Origin: Porticoccaceae bacterium
Lineage (GTDB): Bacteria > Pseudomonadota > Gammaproteobacteria > Pseudomonadales > Porticoccaceae
DNA: 39,409 nucleotides
Assembly (NCBI GenBank): GCA_002731695.1
Contig: PCCK01000006.1
Span: 5,092-44,500, forward strand
Reading direction: 5' to 3'
The notes beneath the pieces were generated by a model. The model did no database searches, had not been told where the DNA came from, and worked only from the letters and a program-made list of their open reading frames with translations. The position numbers were made by a program, and so were the translations under genes. Shown here piece by piece: positions 33,873 through 39,409 of this stretch (within the stretch, counting starts at the first letter, position 1; each line of letters starts with the position of its first letter).

Positions 33873-36800
33873 TGCCGCTTTTGTAGATGCCAACCTGAAA
33901 TCATGATCCATGTTAGGGTTGATCAAAAAGTCCCAGTTAAATATTTCATTATCTTGGGTGGCTTTAGTCTTCGCTCCATCGTAAAAATACTGTGCTCTTG
34001 CCAGTCGGTTTAATCCTTGTCGGTCTACTCTCGAGTTATGCCGAAGACTTGATGCATTTGGATTCGTGTCGTCTTCTCCCACCATAATAGTGACGTTTCT
34101 GGAAAACAACTCCGAGAGACTAACATCTTTCAGGATGCTGGAACCAAGCCCATAAGGAAAACCCATATTTAAATCCAGCGTGGTGTACCAACCTGCCGCG
34201 GAGATAACAGCGCTTTGAATCCTTGCATCGGGCTTGAACATCATAAATCGATGCGCAAACTGTGCACCAGCCGAATTTCCAAAAACAGAATAACCGGGCG
34301 ACTGGTTACCGACCTGCTGTTTCATATGATCAAATAGTGGTTCAATTAGCGAGAAAGCCCATTCAGATTCTGGATTTAAAGTCTGAGGACTTGGATTATC
34401 TCCATCAATATAGACATTCCCTAAATTGTATCCATCTCCACCAGGGAATAAACCACTAGAAATCTCAGGCGCCACAACAATAAAGCCAAGATCATCAGCC
34501 TTGGTCATCATCGCATCTCTGTAATCGTCTGCATTCCTATTTTGTCCATGGAAAGTAAACAACACCGGTGTCAGTGAATTTATTTCGTCTGGAACATAGT
34601 AGTAAACATCAATTTCCGAGTTGTTAATAAGCTCAGCATTGCCGTATCTGAGTGACCCCGAAGAGAAGATGGTTTGCGGCTGACTTATTTGAGAATCGGT
34701 TGTTGGAATCTTACCATTAATGTCATACTGTTTCAGGAAGTCCCAAATCACCCCTCCGGCGTCAATATCGCTTCCGCCGCCACTCTTGTCGCCACTCTTC
34801 TCTGAGCTACTATCTGTGCTAGGCCATTCATGACCAAAGTTTTCCAGTTTGTAAAGTTGTATATTTGTATCACTAGCACACCCCGTGGCTGAATCAATTA
34901 TTCCACCCACGCCGTCTCCATTTAGATCAGTTACGTTGATTTGTTCAGTCGCAGTACAGTTATTATAGTTGCTCCAGAAGTTAAATACTTCCTCTGGTGA
35001 CTTTGAGTTGACGTCGGTCGCAATGCTAGCCACATCTGATAATCCGTATATATGAGCGATACTAGTCGAGTGCGATGGAGAACAGTTATCGTATGTAAAG
35101 TTTGACATGGAGCCTGCAACGGCCCCTACGCCGGCGATTTTTGGGCTCAGGGCACAAGCTAGGTTATAACTCATCGGAGCGCCTGCAGAGAAACCAACTG
35201 CATATACCCTTTCAAGATTAATTCTGTAATTTTCTCCCGCCCAGCTGATTAATGCCTCTATAAATGCAGTATCATCGACATTGTCGATAAGGTCCTCAAA
35301 ACCTCCCGACCATCCCGTCGCTCCTTTATCACCAAACACGGTTCCTTGTGGATAGATTGCAAGGAAATTATCACGATCAGCTAAGTCGTTAAAACCGGTA
35401 TATTCCAGATTATATTGGGCATAACCACCTCCTCCGTGAAAGCTTATCAACGCCGGCACAGAGGTGTCTGGATTTAACGCGTATACATCCGGCTCATAAA
35501 TATAAAACTCTCTATCTAAACCGCCAAAAGAAGTCTGGCAAAGCGAGGTGTTCTCATTGCCGACTGTCGAGCAATTTGCCGAAAGAGTCCCATTGTTTGA
35601 GGATTCTTGGGATGACTCTCCAGAATCATTTAATTGACTCTCACCAACTGAGTTTGTTGATTCCGCACTACCCGATGCTGCGTTTTGAGGGTCGCCCTCT
35701 ACAGCGAAGGTCGAAACCATACTAGCATGAGCGTAACAATAGTAGGCGATACTATCACCTGCGAAATCCATTGGAATGGTCATTGTCATCGACTGCCCTG
35801 TCACAATCGATCCAACTCCGTCTTTTGGCGCATCTGTTTGTGAAGTGCTCGTTAGGATTAAATTCGGGTCAACCATATTCCAGTCGGACCCAATATTGAA
35901 TGGATGACTTTGGGATATTCCGGCTCCGATGAACTTGTAAGTAGATCCTTTTTGTAAGGTAATAGTTTTCGCTGTACCGCCTTCACTATCGCTAAAGAGG
36001 TAATATGGTGAAGAAAATCCAATGTCCCTAACATAGATATTTATTTCTTGATCCTCAACAACCTCATCCGATTCAACTGCAATTCCCCACTGTTCTAGCG
36101 ACCCACCCTGAGCGATTACAAGATCCGAGTGGTAATCACTTTCGAGCGTGGCGCTTTCCCCTGAAGCACTCCAGTCCCCATTTACATCTCCGAGTAAAAT
36201 TGCAACAAGATTGACCTTGTTTTGTTGTGGATAGTTAAAGTTGCTCCCCTCAGAATCCCAAACTACGGAAGAACTGGTAGTTGTAAAACTTCCTGTTCCT
36301 GAGTTAGCGCTCTCATCCCAGAAGTCGAAATCTTCTGCAACAAAAGCCCAGCTTCTTGGCTCGGATGCATCAAGTTTCACCGCCATCTTCAAGATCGCAA
36401 GCGCATCTGCTGAGGTTACTCTCCCGTCCGATGTAACATCAGCCGCAATGTATTGGTAGGGGGAGACAGGCAAAGCCTCGAGCGGGCCAGAACCATCAGG
36501 ATCCGGGTTAGGATTGATTCCGACTGCAATTTTTAATGCGGCTAAGGCATCCGCAGAGCTTATCACATTACCACTTTCATTGGCTGTTATAGCCTTAGTC
36601 GCACTTTTTTTATTAGCACCCTCTGTCATGACTTGTAGGGTGTACCTACCAGACGTGTCGGTCGTAGTTGTTGAAGGGACCGCATCGGGGGCAACAGATA
36701 CATTGGATACCGTAACATTTTCAAGTAAGCTAAAGCTCTTCCAGTGGTATACTATGCCCGTTGTTTCGCCGATGCTTTGCTGATCACCTGAATCTTGGGG

Positions 36801-39409
36801 TGCGGTAGTTTTTTTCAATCGGTAGGTCCAGTAATTTCCTCCAGCATTAATTTCGACCACCATTGTTTCAGAGGTGCTCTCAGCTATGTCATACGTAACA
36901 CTTGAGACAGCATCTTGCGGATTCGTTAGCTGACCATCATTATGTACTTTAGGTAGTCCGATAAATGCTCCTTTTCCAATAATTTGTATTTGCTTTGTTT
37001 GCGCCTCTTCAATCCACAACCATGTTGCCGGGTCTTCATGGACCCCGTCATGAGGGGCAACGGGTGTCCCACATCCTTCGATATCAGCCTGCGCGAAATT
37101 TCCTCCGCCCTCGCGGGTATCCTCCAGCCACGTTTGTGTACCCATAACATTTCTAAATTCGCCGCCCGCTGAAGAGCTTCCAAAGTAAAAGAGATCGTCC
37201 ACATGACAAGATCTACCGCCTTGTTCGTCCTCATCAGAGACTTCATACCACTCATTTGACTGCGGCGTAGGCCCTAGGGTAATCGATTGCCCGTCAGAAG
37301 AGGACGTGTCGAAGGTCCAATATCCCTCCAATTCGGCGGCGGTTATGGAGTTCTCAGCTGCTGGTTCGGTGGCTTGGTCAGTTGGACTGTCTGAAGTGGA
37401 TTCTGACGTTGCAGTTATGCTGAACCAGTTAATGTTGAATCCGTTAGTTTGTGGGTCTAAAAGCACCTTATGAGTTCCTTCGGTAAGGCTCAAAACACGA
37501 CCTTCTACGGTAACGAATCTCTGCCAATCGGACGTCTTTGGTACGTCAATCATGTCAACCCATATGTCATCAACCCACATCTTCAATCCAGCAGTCTTTC
37601 CGTCATAGCTTGCTAAGCGATATGCCACTTTGTAATTGCCATCGGCGGGTATTATGACGTTGTACTCAAGCTGATCACTTTCATCAATATATCCCACATG
37701 TCTTCCTCCGCCAGCGTCACAAGATGTTTCGGTTGCGACATCTCCCGTCAATTTCGAATAATCCTCGGCCTCGATGATAAATACTCCTGAACCGTCAGGG
37801 CTGTTGTCAATTGTCTGTAAATCATTGTCCTGAGCAATGTTATCGGACTGGATGAGAACGTTTTTTATGATAATCGCCTGATCTCGTCTTTTTAGCTTTA
37901 GGAGAATCGAGTTGTAGGTCTGCTCGATAGGCCGACTCTCGATCTGGATAGTGTAAACGTTCTCTTCTGACCCACTAACCGTCAAGTCTTCTGTGGAGAA
38001 TTGAGGTTCGCTACAGGGATACACATCTTTTTCAAATGTGAAGCTTACCAAACCATCACCACCTGAGGGCACTGATCCCGTGAAGGTGATACTTCCACCT
38101 TGTGAAAATCGTAGTGGCTTTAGCGCTGAATTGGTATTTTCAAATCCTGCCCAACTGTCTGCCGATGAGGGGAACGCAAATGTATCTCCCTCTAGCGTTG
38201 CTCCATTAAAACTCCGCCACGTGGCTTGGTTGGGACTTATCGTGGTCTCGTCTACAACGTCAGTATCCTCAATGACCCCTTTAATCAATCGGAAGGTCCA
38301 CCAATTAGACCCATCGCTATTTTCTGAATGATCAATTGTAATTGTCATCGAGGTGGGAGTTGATTGAAGCACGGTGTAGGTAATTGAGCTCGGTGCATCA
38401 GAGGCAGTTGGGCGCTCGCCTCCGTTGTATGCACCCGGCAATCCTAAGTAATTACCTTGGCCGGTCACCGTAATAGTTTTTGCCAAGGAATCGTAGGTAT
38501 ACGTGCCCTCATTAGAGCCGTCCCAGGGAGTGATTGGCGTGTCACATGTATCTGAGCCTCCTTGCCATTCCTCTACGCGAGTCTTTGCGCCGTGTGAATT
38601 TTCGAACGTGTTGTCAGATCCAAAAATATATTGGTCGTTTAGAACGCACGAAAACTCATCTAGGAGGTCGGCACCTAAACTCCATGATCCACCGTCGTCT
38701 TGTGATGTTCCGACTTTTGCTGAATTCGCTCCATCTAGCCGCCAACTGCCAACGAAATCCTCAGGCTTAATCAGATGATTGTAGGCAATTTCAGTCGGCG
38801 CGTTAGAGGCATCATTTGTAGTGAGGTCAAAACTAAACCAATTTATGTTGAAGTTCGAAGACTGGGGTTGAAATTGGATCTTTAAAGTACCGGCCTGTAG
38901 CGACACTATCCTACCTTGGAGATTCTGGAAAGCTTGCCAATCTCCAGTAAGTGGCACCTCTGCTGCGTCAACCCAGGCATCGTTAATGTAAAGCCTAAAC
39001 CCTGGCGAGCTCCCCGAAAGGCTCGCAAGTCGGTAGGAGAGCTGATAATTACCGGTCGACTCGATGTCCACCTCATACTCAAGGACATCGCCCTTATGCA
39101 ATTGTGCGACGTGTTTTCCACCTCCAGCGTCATCGGTATCTTCTTCGGTCACATCACCTGAAACAACGAGTGTGTAATTTTCCGCCTCCACAACAACCAA
39201 GCTCTCCTCGTCGCTTGAATCATCTGTGTTATCAGGTCCCTCAACATTTATCTGTAATTTCATCGATGTTGGGTGAGCCCAGCAATAGTAGGTCAGTGTG
39301 TTTCTCGGGAAGTTTTCAGGGATAGTGATTGTGATCGATTCATCTTTAAGGATCGAGTAGCTCGTACTTGCACTAGATGATGTGCTAGAGAATTGAAGAT
39401 CCTCATCTG
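33858..39409 (-). CDS. Giant secreted double-esterase with cupredoxin, CBM6 and dockerin-like domains, 5' end outside window
   Basis: The frame remains open to the right edge, so the protein is longer than 1848 residues; numbering here starts at Met 39263. In order: end of a cupredoxin-like domain (Y-Y-C-W-A-H upstream of Met1); CBM6 (24-147); 'GxW' beta domain (164-329); beta-sandwich, CBM-like (342-475); CBM6 (494-617); second GxW domain (641-818); dockerin-like module (837-1062); cupredoxin-like domain (1077-1190) with H1120, C1176, H1179, M1182; Ser/Asn-rich linker; alpha/beta hydrolase of the PHB-depolymerase/feruloyl-esterase type (about 1231-1515; S1359 in G-F-S-A-G, D1410, H1478); second alpha/beta hydrolase (about 1540-1801; S1664 in G-N-S-A-G, D1731 region, H1787). 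Probably extracellular carbohydrate-ester or polyester hydrolysis. Substrates are not decidable. Confidence 0.88.
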   Translation of the reverse strand, partial: DEDLQFSSTSSSASTSYSILKDESITITIPENFPRNTLTYYCWAHPTSMKLQINVEGPDNTDDSSDEESLVVVEAENYTLVVSGDVTEEDTDDAGGGKHVAQLHKGDVLEYEVDIESTGNYQLSYRLASLSGSSPGFRLYINDAWVDAAEVPLTGDWQAFQNLQGRIVSLQAGTLKIQFQPQSSNFNINWFSFDLTTNDASNAPTEIAYNHLIKPEDFVGSWRLDGANSAKVGTSQDDGGSWSLGADLLDEFSCVLNDQYIFGSDNTFENSHGAKTRVEEWQGGSDTCDTPITPWDGSNEGTYTYDSLAKTITVTGQGNYLGLPGAYNGGERPTASDAPSSITYTVLQSTPTSMTITIDHSENSDGSNWWTFRLIKGVIEDTDVVDETTISPNQATWRSFNGATLEGDTFAFPSSADSWAGFENTNSALKPLRFSQGGSITFTGSVPSGGDGLVSFTFEKDVYPCSEPQFSTEDLTVSGSEENVYTIQIESRPIEQTYNSILLKLKRRDQAIIIKNVLIQSDNIAQDNDLQTIDNSPDGSGVFIIEAEDYSKLTGDVATETSCDAGGGRHVGYIDESDQLEYNVIIPADGNYKVAYRLASYDGKTAGLKMWVDDIWVDMIDVPKTSDWQRFVTVEGRVLSLTEGTHKVLLDPQTNGFNINWFSITATSESTSDSPTDQATEPAAENSITAAELEGYWTFDTSSSDGQSITLGPTPQSNEWYEVSDEDEQGGRSCHVDDLFYFGSSSAGGEFRNVMGTQTWLEDTREGGGNFAQADIEGCGTPVAPHDGVHEDPATWLWIEEAQTKQIQIIGKGAFIGLPKVHNDGQLTNPQDAVSSVTYDIAESTSETMVVEINAGGNYWTYRLKKTTAPQDSGDQQSIGETTGIVYHWKSFSLLENVTVSNVSVAPDAVPSTTTTDTSGRYTLQVMTEGANKKSATKAITANESGNVISSADALAALKIAVGINPNPDPDGSGPLEALPVSPYQYIAADVTSDGRVTSADALAILKMAVKLDASEPRSWAFVAEDFDFWDESANSGTGSFTTTSSSVVWDSEGSNFNYPQQNKVNLVAILLGDVNGDWSASGESATLESDYHSDLVIAQGGSLEQWGIAVESDEVVEDQEINIYVRDIGFSSPYYLFSDSEGGTAKTITLQKGSTYKFIGAGISQSHPFNIGSDWNMVDPNLILTSTSQTDAPKDGVGSIVTGQSMTMTIPMDFAGDSIAYYCYAHASMVSTFAVEGDPQNAASGSAESTNSVGESQLNDSGESSQESSNNGTLSANCSTVGNENTSLCQTSFGGLDREFYIYEPDVYALNPDTSVPALISFHGGGGYAQYNLEYTGFNDLADRDNFLAIYPQGTVFGDKGATGWSGGFEDLIDNVDDTAFIEALISWAGENYRINLERVYAVGFSAGAPMSYNLACALSPKIAGVGAVAGSMSNFTYDNCSPSHSTSIAHIYGLSDVASIATDVNSKSPEEVFNFWSNYNNCTATEQINVTDLNGDGVGGIIDSATGCASDTNIQLYKLENFGHEWPSTDSSSEKSGDKSGGGSDIDAGGVIWDFLKQYDINGKIPTTDSQISQPQTIFSSGSLRYGNAELINNSEIDVYYYVPDEINSLTPVLFTFHGQNRNADDYRDAMMTKADDLGFIVVAPEISSGLFPGGDGYNLGNVYIDGDNPSPQTLNPESEWAFSLIEPLFDHMKQQVGNQSPGYSVFGNSAGAQFAHRFMMFKPDARIQSAVISAAGWYTTLDLNMGFPYGLGSSILKDVSLSELFSRNVTIMVGEDDTNPNASSLRHNSRVDRQGLNRLARAQYFYDGAKTKATQDNEIFNWDFLINPNMDHDFRLASTKAADILF
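35694..36035 (-). other. Cupredoxin-like domain with a complete type 1 copper ligand set
   Basis: Residues 1077-1190 of the double-esterase. S-H-P-F-N-I supplies H1120; Y-Y-C-Y-A-H-A-S-M supplies C1176, H1179 and M1182, the His-Cys-His-Met set of type 1 blue-copper proteins. A second copy (Y-Y-C-W-A-H-P-T-S-M, near 39270-39310) begins beyond the window edge. Whether copper is bound is inferred from the ligands only. Confidence 0.65.
36078..36755 (-). other. Dockerin-like module, copy 3 (within the double-esterase protein)
   Basis: Residues 837-1062 from Met 39263. V-Y-H-W-K-S-F-S-L-L; I-S-S-A-D-A-L-A-A-L-K-I-A-V-G; N-P-N-P-D-P-D-G; S-P-Y-Q-Y-I-A-A-D; F-hand D-V-T-S-D-G-R-V-T-S-A-D; W-A-F-V-A-E-D-F-D-F-W-D-E; G-D-V-N-G-D-W; Q-W-G-I. 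It is closest to copy 1 by eye (the F-V-A-E-D block is shared). The C-x2-C pair before copies 1 and 2 is absent here. Confidence 0.85.

Noticed and set aside
39161-39263. ATG at 39263 as the start of the giant double-esterase
   Set aside because: The frame is open upstream to the window edge and encodes a cupredoxin-like segment, and no signal peptide follows this ATG.
36241-39325. Several plus-strand open frames opposite the double esterase
   Set aside because: They are shadows of a strongly supported minus-strand gene with continuous domain homology.

Overview
The window reads as a piece of a marine-type gammaproteobacterial chromosome, AT-rich by eye. The first 17 kb carry the classical gammaproteobacterial order fmdB-aspS-yebC-ruvC-ruvA-ruvB-ybgC-tolQ-tolR-tolA-tolB-pal-cpoB followed by tRNA-Lys. 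murI (5' end outside the window) and proS lie at the left edge and converge. The only unusual member of this core block is a 932-residue M16 zinc-peptidase lipoprotein between yebC and ruvC.

Between cpoB and tRNA-Lys lies a 1.1-kb scar: a degenerate 5' half of a second tRNA-Lys, a hairpin, and pieces that look like a decayed small helix-turn-helix regulator. The tRNA-Lys (17228-17303) marks the change from compact housekeeping operons to a loosely packed accessory region.

The accessory region (17.4-39.4 kb) holds three very large secreted proteins plus a type I sulfatase and a GH3 glycosidase. The first large protein (2007 aa) joins an M4 thermolysin-like metalloprotease, a beta-propeller-like region, Ca-binding thrombospondin type 3 repeats, a dockerin-like module and an S41 serine protease. 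The second (about 1090 aa) joins the same dockerin-like module to a CotH-type kinase fold and a C-terminal CBM6. The third (more than 1840 aa, minus strand) runs off the right edge. It contains two cupredoxin-like domains, two CBM6 domains, two copies of a 'GxW' beta domain, the same dockerin-like module and two separate alpha/beta-hydrolase esterase domains. Its apparent ATG at 39263 is not the real start, because the frame stays open to the end of the window.

The main finding is a module of about 225 residues carried by all three giants, otherwise built from unrelated catalytic parts. It runs from a Y-H-W-K motif through two F-hand/dockerin-like repeats, joined by an invariant S-P-Y-Q-Y-I-A-A-D linker, to a G-D-V-N-G-x-W motif and a C-terminal Q-W motif. 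This suggests a shared docking, sorting or surface-assembly tag for secreted enzymes. No cohesin-like partner or dedicated secretion system is visible here.

Several relics lie among these genes: a 5'-truncated acyl-CoA synthetase with a stop and a frameshift, a cyclic-nucleotide-binding protein with a frameshift, and a possible ABC-ATPase fragment. The region therefore appears to gain and lose genes often. A plausible joint role, by inference, is extracellular attack on protein- and ester-decorated or sulfated polysaccharide particles.
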